From a virus: 36,627 bases of DNA. Shown here piece by piece: positions 14,134 to 21,329 of the stretch (the stretch's first letter is position 1; the number at the start of each line of letters is the position of its first letter). The stretch is from IMG/VR virus record IMGVR_UViG_3300046516_000865, positions 1 through 36,627 of that record; one strand, 5' to 3'. The position numbers and the translations under genes were made by a program. Below the pieces are notes generated by a model, which saw only the letters and a list, made by a program, of their open reading frames with translations, was not told the DNA's origin and ran no database searches.

Positions 14134-14624
14134 ATTCGTTTGTGTTTATCCATTTCTTGGCGTGTTAACATGATTTGGCACGGTTCAAGCATTTGTAACC
14201 TGACCTTGTTTATCGGTATCCCAGGTACGCAATGGTTCCAGATATCTTCTGATGGTAACGGGTTGAACGGGACCACTAACGCGTGTTTCTCGATAACGGC
14301 CAGCTGGTCGTTATAGTAATCGAGTACTTTCCGGAAATTGAATCCGTATCGGGCCAGTGAACGCGTCACATCGTTGGGGTCGCGTTTAACCACCACAACC
14401 CGGCTATCAGGAAAAAGACGCATCCAATTATCGTAATAAAGGACCGCCCGCGATTCGGATACCCCGATATATGGGCAATCGACAGTAGCGAATAATTCCG
14501 GGAACGTGTTACTGGCGCATTGTAACCCTGGCTCATGAAAACAAAAGCTCGGGCCGTACGTTAATAGATTCGATAACCATGCCGTGCGCGACCGCGGGTA
14601 ACCGGTGATCAAGAAAGTGTTCAC
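14130..14624 (-). CDS. Sulfotransferase-like P-loop protein
   Basis: A 164-residue protein. LITGYPRSRTAWLSNLL near the N-terminus matches the 5'-phosphosulfate-binding loop of sulfotransferases (P-K/R-S-G/R-T-x-W-L), and VVVKRDPNDVTRSLARYGF matches the 3'-phosphate-binding motif (R-x-P-x-D-x-x-x-S). It is shorter than typical sulfotransferases (250-300 residues), but compact forms occur in phages. The substrate is unknown; a small nucleotide kinase-like role cannot be excluded. The GTG start overlaps the upstream stop (GTGA). Confidence 0.65.
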   Translation of the reverse strand: MNTFLITGYPRSRTAWLSNLLTYGPSFCFHEPGLQCASNTFPELFATVDCPYIGVSESRAVLYYDNWMRLFPDSRVVVVKRDPNDVTRSLARYGFNFRKVLDYYNDQLAVIEKHALVVPFNPLPSEDIWNHCVPGIPINKVRLQMLEPCQIMLTRQEMDKHKRI

Positions 14625-15025
14625 AAGTTAAAGAACGTTTTGGTTTCGCGTTGAGCCGCTTCCAAGGTGTGCAAGACAAGGGACGTGAATTTGTTTTCAG
14701 CTAAAGCGTTCAGTACGTCATTCTGCTCGAATGATGTGGTGTTTTTTCCAACCTTGAACTCGATTAGTAGCGTTTTATTGTCGCGCATCACCATGAAATC
14801 CGGGAAACCAACCGGGAGCGCTGAACGTTTATGCATCGGGGCATGTATGATAAGTTTAGGGTTAAACCCGTTTCGCATCAAGAAAGCCCAGTACTGGTCA
14901 TGAAGCTCTTTCTCTACCCGTGCACCGGCTCGTTCTTCTATCTCGTCGTAGGTAAGCGCCCGTTCGCCCAGTTCAGCTTTATCTTTTGGGTCCAACATGG
15001 ACTTCATTTTTTCAGTCAGTTCCAT
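14621..15025 (-). CDS. VRR-NUC-type PD-(D/E)xK nuclease
   Basis: A 134-residue protein. An N-terminal helix (ERAGARVEKELHDQYWAFL) precedes the nuclease core: HAPMHKRSALPVGFPDFMVM carries the G-x-P-D-F Asp, LLIEFKVGKN the E-x-K pair, and FEQNDVLNAL the later Gln of VRR-NUC domains. Such nucleases act on branched or flapped DNA, and phage versions are usually this short. The start overlaps the HNH gene's end by ten bases. Confidence 0.75.
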   Translation of the reverse strand: MELTEKMKSMLDPKDKAELGERALTYDEIEERAGARVEKELHDQYWAFLMRNGFNPKLIIHAPMHKRSALPVGFPDFMVMRDNKTLLIEFKVGKNTTSFEQNDVLNALAENKFTSLVLHTLEAAQRETKTFFNL

Positions 15026-15405
15026 TGAATGCGTTCATCCTGAATACGTTCCCGTATTTGTTTCCGAGCCGGGTCGTACAGATTGTTGTGGCACGGCCAA
15101 CAAATTGCCATCAGATATTTAGGGTCGCAGATGATACCGTATTTATATGTCAGATGATGTGCCGTCTCCGCTTTCCCACCGCACATATAGCATTTGCCGC
15201 CGGCCTTTTTAATTACCAGGTAAACTAACGCTTTCCAATCCCGGCTTTTATACAATTCCGGGTCGTACACCGGTCGGCGTGCGTCGAGTTGTTTCTTGAT
15301 TGGACGCGCCAAACGCACCAGGTAAACCACCAACTGGATAAAGGCGACGATGAAGAGGAAGATGATGATGCCGGCAGCAAAGAGTATTAAAAAGACCGGG
15401 CTCAT
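15016..15405 (-). CDS. Membrane-anchored HNH endonuclease-like protein
   Basis: A 129-residue protein with a long N-terminal transmembrane helix (VFLILFAAGIIIFLFIVAFI and onward to residue about 30), a basic linker, then an HNH-type zinc domain: KCYMCGGKAETAHHLTYKYG, then ICWPCHNNLYD. The two C-x2-C pairs and the HH dyad are those of zinc-stabilised HNH nucleases. Phage HNH proteins of this class are normally soluble, so the membrane helix is unusual. The ATG overlaps the upstream stop (ATGA). Confidence 0.72.
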   Translation of the reverse strand: MSPVFLILFAAGIIIFLFIVAFIQLVVYLVRLARPIKKQLDARRPVYDPELYKSRDWKALVYLVIKKAGGKCYMCGGKAETAHHLTYKYGIICDPKYLMAICWPCHNNLYDPARKQIRERIQDERIQWN

Positions 15406-16187
15406 GCTATTTCCTTTACCCGTTTCAAGGACGGTTTGTTATTGGAATACTCAATAAGGCCTTCCATGAGTTGTTTAAAAGCTTCTTTGATGTCTTCCAC
15501 CTTTTTACCGTAATGTTTGGCGTAAAACTTTTCGTACGCGGCTACGGTATGCGTTTTGATGCCATTCAAAGCTATTCCAAGCTCGTACAATTTAGCTTGC
15601 GCTAGTTCTAGCTTGTCTTTTTTCCAATCCCGTTTCTCGGCACCGAGCACCATCGCGTAATCGGTGATAGCCAAGGTGGGCGGGTCTGCGGTCATTCCGC
15701 GTTCACAGAAGGCTTCAAATTCTTCCATCTGTTTTTTAATGATCTTGAACTTGTCCAGGTTCCGGCACAAAGCGTCCGGGTCGGTATCTATAGGTTTAAT
15801 CCGTACCGATAACGTCTGAACGGCGCTACAGATCAGGATAGCCGGACAAAAACTGCACGCTTCCGGTGATGGGTTCAGGCGTGCGACCGGGTTCTCTAGC
15901 TCGAGCAATGTACCGGTAATCTCCTCGTACATCTGGGCAAGCTCAGTGAAGCTAAATTCTGCCTCCATCACGCCCCACGGTCCGGTAACCAACTGGACTA
16001 CAAAGCGTTTCGGAGTAATCCCAGCACGTTGCAGGTTAACGGCAACTATTAACGCTTCGGATTTCATCTGGCCGTTAACCGCTACCGGTTCAGGTTCTTT
16101 AAACCCGGTTTTATAATTCTGAATCGCGCATACCTCATCGTTGTACACGCACCGGTCAAACTGGCAACTCAAGTTTAGCCTAGTCAT
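15402..16187 (-). CDS. DUF2800/Cas4-like nuclease, C-terminal part of a split gene
   Basis: A 261-residue protein corresponding to the core and C-terminus of phage DUF2800 proteins (PD-(D/E)xK, RecB/Cas4-like). CQFDRCVYNDE carries the motif II Asp, and AIQNYKTGFKE sits where D-x-K is expected, but the acid is Asn here, so catalysis may be impaired. SPEACSFCPAILIC is the Cys cluster that usually holds an iron-sulfur centre. It is in the same frame as the N-terminal part at 16293-16607, separated by four in-frame TAG codons and the small zinc-ribbon gene. The role would be DNA end processing during replication or recombination. Confidence 0.68.
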   Translation of the reverse strand: MTRLNLSCQFDRCVYNDEVCAIQNYKTGFKEPEPVAVNGQMKSEALIVAVNLQRAGITPKRFVVQLVTGPWGVMEAEFSFTELAQMYEEITGTLLELENPVARLNPSPEACSFCPAILICSAVQTLSVRIKPIDTDPDALCRNLDKFKIIKKQMEEFEAFCERGMTADPPTLAITDYAMVLGAEKRDWKKDKLELAQAKLYELGIALNGIKTHTVAAYEKFYAKHYGKKVEDIKEAFKQLMEGLIEYSNNKPSLKRVKEIA

Positions 16188-16311
16188 TTCCGAACAACCT
16201 TTCTAAACAATCGTCACAAACCCCATCGGTAATCTCTATCCAAGACACGTATCTGCCGCAATGCTCGCATTGCGCGTCGTCCACTACCCGGACTAAATTT
16301 CTCTTAGCCAT
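16180..16311 (-). CDS. Tiny zinc-ribbon gene inside the split DUF2800 gene
   Basis: A 43-residue protein (MAKRNLVRVVDDAQCEHCGR...) with C-x2-C pairs in CEHC and CDDC, a classic small zinc-ribbon pattern. It overlaps the end of the N-terminal nuclease fragment by 19 bases and the start of the C-terminal fragment by eight. Its boundaries lie in an imperfect direct repeat (GGATATGGCTAAG and GGAAATGACTAGG), as expected if a short segment was inserted or duplicated. Confidence 0.55.
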   Translation of the reverse strand: MAKRNLVRVVDDAQCEHCGRYVSWIEITDGVCDDCLERLFGND

Positions 16312-16607
16312 ATCCGTTTCTCTCGTAGTTCGTTGTAAGGGTTGTCACCGAACAACCTTTGAATCTGTTCGTTCGCCCGATCCTTCAAGTTCTGTGCAGT
16401 AGTTAACTCTTCTTCGGTTAGCTCCACTTCCTGGCCTTCCAACCACGCGTGTATCTTTGTCCCACGTTCGCTATCTTTACTGGCGACATGGGCCAATTGA
16501 TTCAGGCGCCGTGCTTCCTGTTCAAGCCCGAAACTACCGGGACAAAGCTGGTAGCGGGCAAAGGAAGATGCGCTAGGTTGACCAAGGCGTTCATCTGGTT
16601 CGTTCAT
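16293..16607 (-). CDS. DUF2800/Cas4-like nuclease, N-terminal part of a split gene
   Basis: A 104-residue protein beginning MNEPDERLGQPSASSFARYQ. The SASSFARYQLCPGS motif and the HAWLEGQEVELTEEE helix are typical of the N-terminus of DUF2800/RecB-family nucleases (S-x-S-x-x-x-x-x-x-C-P). It stops after REKRIWLREI, exactly where full-length family members continue into the S-G-Q-x-D strand found in the downstream fragment. It could form a split enzyme with that fragment or be a relic. The start overlaps the methyltransferase stop (ATGA). Confidence 0.65.
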   Translation of the reverse strand: MNEPDERLGQPSASSFARYQLCPGSFGLEQEARRLNQLAHVASKDSERGTKIHAWLEGQEVELTEEELTTAQNLKDRANEQIQRLFGDNPYNELREKRIWLREI

Positions 16608-17575
16608 AACATGCCTATCGTTACGTTGGTTCTAATTTTAATCATCTCGATATATTTAGGGTTAAGCTCTATCAAAACCGATTTGCGCCCTAGACCGGTA
16701 CAGACTTTGCCAACGGTACCGCTGCCAGCAAAAGGATCTAGCACGGTGTCGCCAATGCGCGACCCGGCCATGATGCACGGTTTAATCAGGTCTTCGGGGA
16801 ACGTGGCGAAATGCGCCTCCGAGTAGGGTTGCGTGGCAACGGTCCAGACGGTGCGCTTGTTGCGAAATTCGGTCTCGTGCCGCGGTGCTGTACCGATTGA
16901 GAATCCTCGTGTAGCCCTGTCCCATCCACTAGTAAAAGATGAGCCATTGAATCCGTTGCCTTTTTCATTTATCGCATCCGCATCATAAAAATATCTTTCC
17001 TGTTTGGTTAATAAAAAGATGTACTCGTGCGCCTTGGTGGGCCTATCGGTCACGCTCTCGGGCATCGGGTTGGGCTTCGCCCATATGATATCGCTGCGCA
17101 GATACCAACCATCGGCTTGCAACGCGAATGCCATGCGCCAGGGGATGCCTTGTAATTGCTTATTAGAGAACGAATCACCACAATTAACCCAAAGCGTCCC
17201 GTCATCCTTGAGCACCCGCCAAACTTCGCGGAACACCCGCACCATGTTAGCAATGTATTCTTGCGGCGTCGGCTCTAACCCAAGCTGCGAATCGATGCGG
17301 CGAGCACCGCATTGGCAGCGATACCGAGCTTTTGCTGACTCTTTTTGGCGTGTGGTTGTGCCTACTAACGTTGACGCAGCAGAAAATTGCCGCTCTAGCG
17401 TGTCGTTGCTTTGCTTATGCTCGCACCCGGCTGCGCCACCGTCCCAAGTCGCCGTCCCGTAATCCCGCAATCCCCAGTACGGCGGCGAGGTCACGCAACA
17501 TTGAACACTGGCCGGTTTTAGTGTCGGCAAGATATCCAGGCAATTGCCTTCCAGAATATTAACTAACCCGGTCAT
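16604..17575 (-). CDS. DNA adenine/cytosine-N4 methyltransferase (beta class)
   Basis: A 323-residue protein. Motif IV is TSPPYWGLRDYG (residues 29-40), and the S-adenosylmethionine motif I is DPFAGSGTVGK near residue 280. The order IV then I marks a beta-class amino-methyltransferase. Between them is a Cys/His cluster (CEHK... then RYRCQCGARRID) and the LGLEPTPQEYI helix, a zinc-bearing insertion common in phage and plasmid forms. No cognate restriction enzyme is adjacent, so it is an orphan likely used for self-protection or regulation. ATG 17575 is chosen because it overlaps the preceding stop (ATGA). Confidence 0.88.
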   Translation of the reverse strand: MTGLVNILEGNCLDILPTLKPASVQCCVTSPPYWGLRDYGTATWDGGAAGCEHKQSNDTLERQFSAASTLVGTTTRQKESAKARYRCQCGARRIDSQLGLEPTPQEYIANMVRVFREVWRVLKDDGTLWVNCGDSFSNKQLQGIPWRMAFALQADGWYLRSDIIWAKPNPMPESVTDRPTKAHEYIFLLTKQERYFYDADAINEKGNGFNGSSFTSGWDRATRGFSIGTAPRHETEFRNKRTVWTVATQPYSEAHFATFPEDLIKPCIMAGSRIGDTVLDPFAGSGTVGKVCTGLGRKSVLIELNPKYIEMIKIRTNVTIGML

Positions 17576-17745
17576 ACCTTCTGTATCTTGCATTCCACGC
17601 CGGCACTGGTTGAAACCCCGTTAATCTCCAAGTGCATCCGTTTGTTAACCCACAAGTGGTCATGGTCGCGAAAAAAATGCTCATCAGCTGGTAACAGTCC
17701 AAACCGTTCCGGCATCAGGCAATAGAGACATTCGATGTCGTCCAT
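17572..17745 (-). CDS. Small hypothetical protein with Cys pair
   Basis: A 57-residue protein (MDDIECLYCLMPERFGLLPA...). The C-x2-C near the start and a His/Asp-rich middle (DEHFFRDHDHLW) could form a zinc site. It sits between the DUF669-like gene (four bases) and the methyltransferase (ATGA overlap). It is short but well embedded in the array. No family recognised. Confidence 0.5.
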   Translation of the reverse strand: MDDIECLYCLMPERFGLLPADEHFFRDHDHLWVNKRMHLEINGVSTSAGVECKIQKV

Positions 17746-17748
17746 GGG

Positions 17749-18261
17749 TTAGAACGGGATATCGTCCGGTTCAACATCCAAATCCGGATCGAAGGCATGT
17801 GGTTTAGCCTGGGTTTTAGCGACTGGCGGCGTGGTAGCCTCTTTGGTGTCGCGCGGTGCAATAAAGTAAGCAACTGTATTAACAGGTTTACCGGCTAGTT
17901 TGCCTACAGTAGATATCTCGGTCTTGATGTGTGCTTTGCCCCTGGCACCCGGCAACTTGTCCCATTGCGGTTCTGTACCCGCCGCCGGTAACCGGCCTAC
18001 GGCCCGCAGGAATTCCGCAATGTTATCGTGTTTGGTGCCGTTCTTATCCACGCCGCTCCACGGGTTAGCGAAGACATGCACTTGCTCAGGGCCAACCGAC
18101 AGTTTCAAGCGCAAGACCCAATGCCCCTTGGCGCTTTTAGTGGGTTTAGTGGAGTCCGCGAACGGGTTGGTGAGCACTATAAAATTGTAATCGCCGTCCG
18201 GTAACGGCTCGAAAGCCGGCCGGGTTGTACTAACGTTTTCGTCGGGTTGATATGTGTCCAT
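17749..18261 (-). CDS. DUF669-like phage protein, possible single-strand DNA-binding role
   Basis: A 170-residue protein. FEPLPDGDYNFIVLTNPFAD and TKSAKGHWVLRLKL, followed by FANPWSG and DNIAEFLRAVGRLP, match the layout of phage DUF669-like proteins: a beta-barrel core followed by a helix. It has a disordered acidic tail (DPDLDVEPDDIPF) like the tails of single-strand-binding proteins. Such genes usually stand next to Sak4-type ATPases, as here. The DNA-binding role is inference. Confidence 0.68.
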   Translation of the reverse strand: MDTYQPDENVSTTRPAFEPLPDGDYNFIVLTNPFADSTKPTKSAKGHWVLRLKLSVGPEQVHVFANPWSGVDKNGTKHDNIAEFLRAVGRLPAAGTEPQWDKLPGARGKAHIKTEISTVGKLAGKPVNTVAYFIAPRDTKEATTPPVAKTQAKPHAFDPDLDVEPDDIPF

Positions 18262-18272
18262 GTTTTATTTGG

Positions 18273-19145
18273 TTATTTTTGGTTGTAGAAATTTAAGACG
18301 CCTTCTTTTAAGGCCGACCATTCCAATGGCATCGGGTCAGGGAGATTAAACCGGTTTTTGCACAGGTACCCGGCACTGGTCGGTTGAGTGTGTAAAGCGC
18401 GTTCGCCGCCCTTCAGCGCTTTGCCTTTAGTATCTTGACGCTGCTGTTTAAAGACCTCGATGTCGATACAGGCAAACCCAATCAGGTCCACCGATTCCTT
18501 GATTGCTTCACTGGATTTATCGTGTAGCCGCGGGCGCCATTGATCGTATGGAACCAGTTGCGCCGGGTCGGCAAAAGGTCTGATGATGGCGTGACCGATC
18601 AGGACAATATTATAGCGTTCACTCATCCGGGTAAGCCTGGCTAACAATTCGCGCCAGATAGTCTTTGCTTTGGAATACCCGCCGCCATAAGGGATTTGCT
18701 CGATGCTAGCCACTTTGGGATTGCATTCGTCGCAAATCTTTTTCCAAATTAGAAACTCGAGTCCGTCCACCGTATCGACGGCAATGGTTTTAAACTCGTG
18801 CTTCTCGAATTCCAGAAAATCGAGTTGTTCAACGAATTCCGCGTAAGTCTCCGGTTGCGGAAATCTATCGGCACCAATCTGGTCAGCGCCGCGTTCGGTC
18901 TGTAAAAAGATAGGGGCTGGCGCTTTGTTAACAAAAGTGGTTTTACCGCCACCCTCCGGTCCATAGATATAACCGAATATCGGTCGCATCTTTTTACCGC
19001 TTATAATTCTCGAAGCCATTCCAACCTTAACAGGCTTAACCGCTTCTTTCGCTGCTTGGACCGCAAACGGGTTCTCTGGCGAAACGGAATTTGTTACGGG
19101 GGGCGGTGGACTAGCAACAACCGGTGGCTCAGTAGGGGTATTCAT
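18273..19145 (-). CDS. Sak4-like recombination ATPase (AAA_24)
   Basis: A 290-residue protein. A Pro-rich N-terminal 40 residues precede a RecA-fold ATPase: Walker A GPEGGGKTTF (residues 62-71), an early PIFLQTERGAD strand, and Walker B FKTIAVDTVDG. This matches AAA_24 (Sak4) phage single-strand annealing/recombination ATPases. They work with a single-strand binding protein, consistent with the DUF669-like neighbour. It is the first gene of the minus-strand array, just downstream of a predicted promoter. Confidence 0.82.
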   Translation of the reverse strand: MNTPTEPPVVASPPPPVTNSVSPENPFAVQAAKEAVKPVKVGMASRIISGKKMRPIFGYIYGPEGGGKTTFVNKAPAPIFLQTERGADQIGADRFPQPETYAEFVEQLDFLEFEKHEFKTIAVDTVDGLEFLIWKKICDECNPKVASIEQIPYGGGYSKAKTIWRELLARLTRMSERYNIVLIGHAIIRPFADPAQLVPYDQWRPRLHDKSSEAIKESVDLIGFACIDIEVFKQQRQDTKGKALKGGERALHTQPTSAGYLCKNRFNLPDPMPLEWSALKEGVLNFYNQK

Positions 19146-19161
19146 TTGGCTTGGCTAGTAA

Positions 19162-19189
19162 TTTATATAGACCAAACGATTCTTGGCAA
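19162..19189 (-). promoter_or_regulatory. Predicted promoter of the minus-strand array
   Basis: On the minus strand TTGCCA and TATAAA are separated by 16 bases, close to the housekeeping consensus. The expected start would be about ten bases before the Sak4-like ATG at 19145. It lies in the ~100-base divergent gap that also serves the plus-strand replication genes. Based on sequence only. Confidence 0.45.
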
Positions 19190-19245
19190 GATATTTTTTA
19201 ATAAATCTTTTGCTTTCATTCCCGAACTTGGTATTATTCACGTTT

Positions 19246-19461
19246 ATGGAGTCTACCAAAGAAGCTTTGCTAAACATCTACGAAGTGGCTAAAGCCGCTA
19301 AAATAACGCCTTGGAAAGCGCGTCAACTCATTGTCGCTAAAGTGTTTGAACCGTACACGTATATTAAGCGCGGTACGATGGAGCAACCGGTTTTCCGGGT
19401 TTCCGATATCGACAAGATCCTGGACGCCATCAAAAAACACACTAAAAAAATGGCGGCATAG
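19246..19461 (+). CDS. Small HTH DNA-binding protein
   Basis: A 71-residue protein (MESTKEALLNIYEVAKAAKI...). NIYEVAKAAKITPWKARQLI looks like the helix-turn-helix of excisionase/MerR-like proteins, followed by a two-stranded wing (FEPYTYIKRG, QPVFRVSDID) and a basic helix. The ATG at 19246 is used; an upstream in-frame ATG at 19183 would run into the promoter region. Position at the divergent junction suggests it may regulate both directions (inference). The next gene starts one base after its stop. Confidence 0.65.
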   Translation: MESTKEALLNIYEVAKAAKITPWKARQLIVAKVFEPYTYIKRGTMEQPVFRVSDIDKILDAIKKHTKKMAA

Positions 19462-19462
19462 G

Positions 19463-20050
19463 ATGGATGAAATACCGCAATCGTTCCATTGGAGTACCGA
19501 GATTGAGGAAGCCACTCTGTCAATTCTCTGGCATCAACCGCAACGCCTGAAATATTTCCTGCAGGAATGCGATCCGGCCGTCCATTTTCATGAACCGCAT
19601 AGCAAGATTATTTTTGACGCTATCGGGCAAGTCCATCAGGAAGTCGGCCCGGTCAGTTTCGAGGACATGGTTCTTTGTTTACGCGAGTATCGACAGCTTG
19701 ATAATGTAGGTGGTAAAGACAGTTTAAACCGGATTTACGCATTGTATCAGCCAACCGGGTTACCAGACGCTTTTTATAAAACGGATAGCGCCCGAATCGA
19801 TAAAATTTTAAGCCACCATGTTAGTTTGCTTAAAACATATGCTGTCGCTCGCGAGTTTGAACCGCCTAGAGAGGTTCATCAATATCTAGGCGGCAAAGGG
19901 TGCGCCTACAAAAACAAGGCTAAACGTAAAGGTTGGCAAGCTGATTATATCGGCCCAGCTTATGTCCGCGGCGTCAAATACCAGATGAGCCTGAATGTTG
20001 ATCCCCAGGCCGAATTCATCAATGTAAAGCTAGAACCTCCCACCCGATAG
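19463..20050 (+). CDS. Orphan DnaB N-terminal-domain protein
   Basis: A 195-residue protein from ATG 19463. Residues 12-95 (EIEEATLSILWHQPQRLKYF, then FHEPHSKIIFDAI, a PVSFEDMVLCLRE helix and LDNVGGKDSLNRIY) match the helical N-terminal domain of DnaB-type helicases. No RecA-like helicase domain follows; the C-terminus is instead a basic segment (GCAYKNKAKRKGW) and a beta-rich tail. It may dock primase or loader proteins for the separate helicase ATPase encoded next, a split of a normally single protein (inference). Confidence 0.68.
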   Translation: MDEIPQSFHWSTEIEEATLSILWHQPQRLKYFLQECDPAVHFHEPHSKIIFDAIGQVHQEVGPVSFEDMVLCLREYRQLDNVGGKDSLNRIYALYQPTGLPDAFYKTDSARIDKILSHHVSLLKTYAVAREFEPPREVHQYLGGKGCAYKNKAKRKGWQADYIGPAYVRGVKYQMSLNVDPQAEFINVKLEPPTR

Positions 20051-20077
20051 ATTTCGGGATTAGAAAGCAAGGTTTTC

Positions 20078-21139
20078 GTGCAGCCGAATGAACCGAACTC
20101 GGACAGTAATTTTCTCGCCCTTATCCCGAAAGAATTTCCAGAATGGTTAAAGCCCCAATTAGTTTCTGAGCTTACCACAACGCCGCCTGACCAGGTTATT
20201 CGCGGCGTTCTGTATGCCGGGTGCAAGCTCGCTTTGATGGGTGGTAGCAAATCGTTCAAGACATGGGCGCAAATGGATATTGCGTATTGCGTTGCAAACG
20301 GCCTTTTGTGGTGGGGGATGCATACCAAGAAAGTGCCGGTTGTTTACATGGATTTTGAGCTTCTTGATTATGATTTCCGGTGGCGCATGGAGCAAATAGC
20401 TCAGGCACACGGTCACGGGTCAATTGACTCGGTTAGACGCATCGGGCTCAAGAACAAGGTCGTGCAAGACAGTTATTGGGATAAAATCCATGAAATTATC
20501 CGGAATGAACAGGCTGGTCTGACCTTGTGCGACCCGACCTACAAACTCTTGGGTGGCCGGGACGAGAACAAGGCCGGCGATATTGCGGAGGTAACCGCTA
20601 TTTTTGACCGGTTAACCGATGCCACCGGCTCATCCCTTATTTTTGCTCAGCATTTCGGCAAAGGTAACCAGAGCCAGAAAGAGTCCATTGACCGCGGCGC
20701 CGGTAGCGGTGTGTGGGCCAGGGACGCCGACGCCATCGTTACCATGACCAAACATGAACAGGAAGATTGTCTCAGTGTCGAAGCTACTTTACGCAGTTTC
20801 CCGCGCATTGAGCCTTTTGTGGTCCGGTGGGTTAATCCGCTTTTTGTTCGCGAGAAAGATTTGCGCGCCGAAGATTTAAAGCAGCCTGGTACCGCCGGCA
20901 AGAACGGGGTAGCCGGTAATCCGCGTGATTTACTCAAATTCATACCGCCTGAAGGCGATTATCAATCAAGTGTGATTTCACGCGCAATACGCGAATTACA
21001 TAAATCAAACCGGACCATTATGGGTTGGATAAGTGAATTGGTTTCAAGCGGCGACCTGATCAAAACCCAGTTCGATATCGATAACCCGCACGGTGGCCGG
21101 CCACCGTTTAAACTCTTCCCAATCCGAAAGGGTCCATGA
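20078..21139 (+). CDS. RepA-like hexameric replicative helicase/ATPase (AAA_25)
   Basis: A 353-residue protein starting at GTG 20078 with AAGG upstream. Walker A is GGSKSFKT (residues 55-62), an acidic strand VYMDFELLDYDFRWR follows, Walker B is TLCDPTYK (Asp152), and sensor-like segments are IFAQHFGKGNQSQKESIDR and GAGSGVWARDADAI. This is the layout of plasmid RSF1010 RepA-type and phage AAA_25 ATPases. The C-terminus carries a winged-helix-like region (ISRAIRELHKSNRTIMGWIS). An iteron-like repeat cluster starts immediately after the stop, which would fit an origin region. Confidence 0.8.
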   Translation: MQPNEPNSDSNFLALIPKEFPEWLKPQLVSELTTTPPDQVIRGVLYAGCKLALMGGSKSFKTWAQMDIAYCVANGLLWWGMHTKKVPVVYMDFELLDYDFRWRMEQIAQAHGHGSIDSVRRIGLKNKVVQDSYWDKIHEIIRNEQAGLTLCDPTYKLLGGRDENKAGDIAEVTAIFDRLTDATGSSLIFAQHFGKGNQSQKESIDRGAGSGVWARDADAIVTMTKHEQEDCLSVEATLRSFPRIEPFVVRWVNPLFVREKDLRAEDLKQPGTAGKNGVAGNPRDLLKFIPPEGDYQSSVISRAIRELHKSNRTIMGWISELVSSGDLIKTQFDIDNPHGGRPPFKLFPIRKGP

Positions 21140-21187
21140 GGTTTATTTCCGGTTTATTTCCCATGGTTTATTTCCGGGAAATCAACC
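21140..21187 (+). repeat. Iteron-like cluster of GGTTTATTTCC
   Basis: Three perfect direct copies of the 11-mer GGTTTATTTCC (21140-21150, 21151-21161, 21165-21175) are followed by an inverted copy with one mismatch (21177-21187). Two more perfect copies form the arms of the adjacent hairpin. Clustered short repeats beside a RepA-type gene resemble plasmid/phage origins; a terminator or regulatory function is the alternative. Confidence 0.6.
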
Positions 21188-21206
21188 TATCGGAAATAGG
21201 GTCGGT

Positions 21207-21276
21207 GGGGGGTTTATTTCCTGCCACTACACACCCCCCGTGGGGGTGTAGTGGGAATAAAGGAAATAAACCCCCC
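21207..21276. repeat. Large two-tier inverted repeat (cruciform/hairpin)
   Basis: The outer arms are a perfect 15-bp pair (21207-21221 with 21262-21276) that includes the iteron sequence. The inner arms CCACTACAC-(A)-CCCC and GGGGGTGTAGTGG pair over 13 bp with one bulged A and a 4-base loop. It lies between two convergent genes, without a T-run. It could act as a bidirectional terminator, or as a single-strand initiation or origin structure. Confidence 0.65.
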
Positions 21277-21311
21277 CCCTGTTTCCTGCCAGAAATTTTG
21301 GTAGGGTATTT

Positions 21312-21329
21312 ATTTCCTGCTCAGGAAAT
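21312..21329. repeat. Short perfect inverted repeat
   Basis: ATTTCCTG-CT-CAGGAAAT, 8-bp arms, containing the half-iteron ATTTCC on both sides. It abuts the stop codon of the convergent gene at 21330 and may belong to the same repeat system. Confidence 0.5.

Noticed and set aside
16188-16295. TAG stop-codon reassignment, because four in-frame TAGs interrupt the DUF2800-like gene
   Set aside because: TAG clearly ends other genes here (for example at 19459-19461 and 25788-25790, each followed closely by a good start), and another frame of the gap encodes a zinc-ribbon protein.
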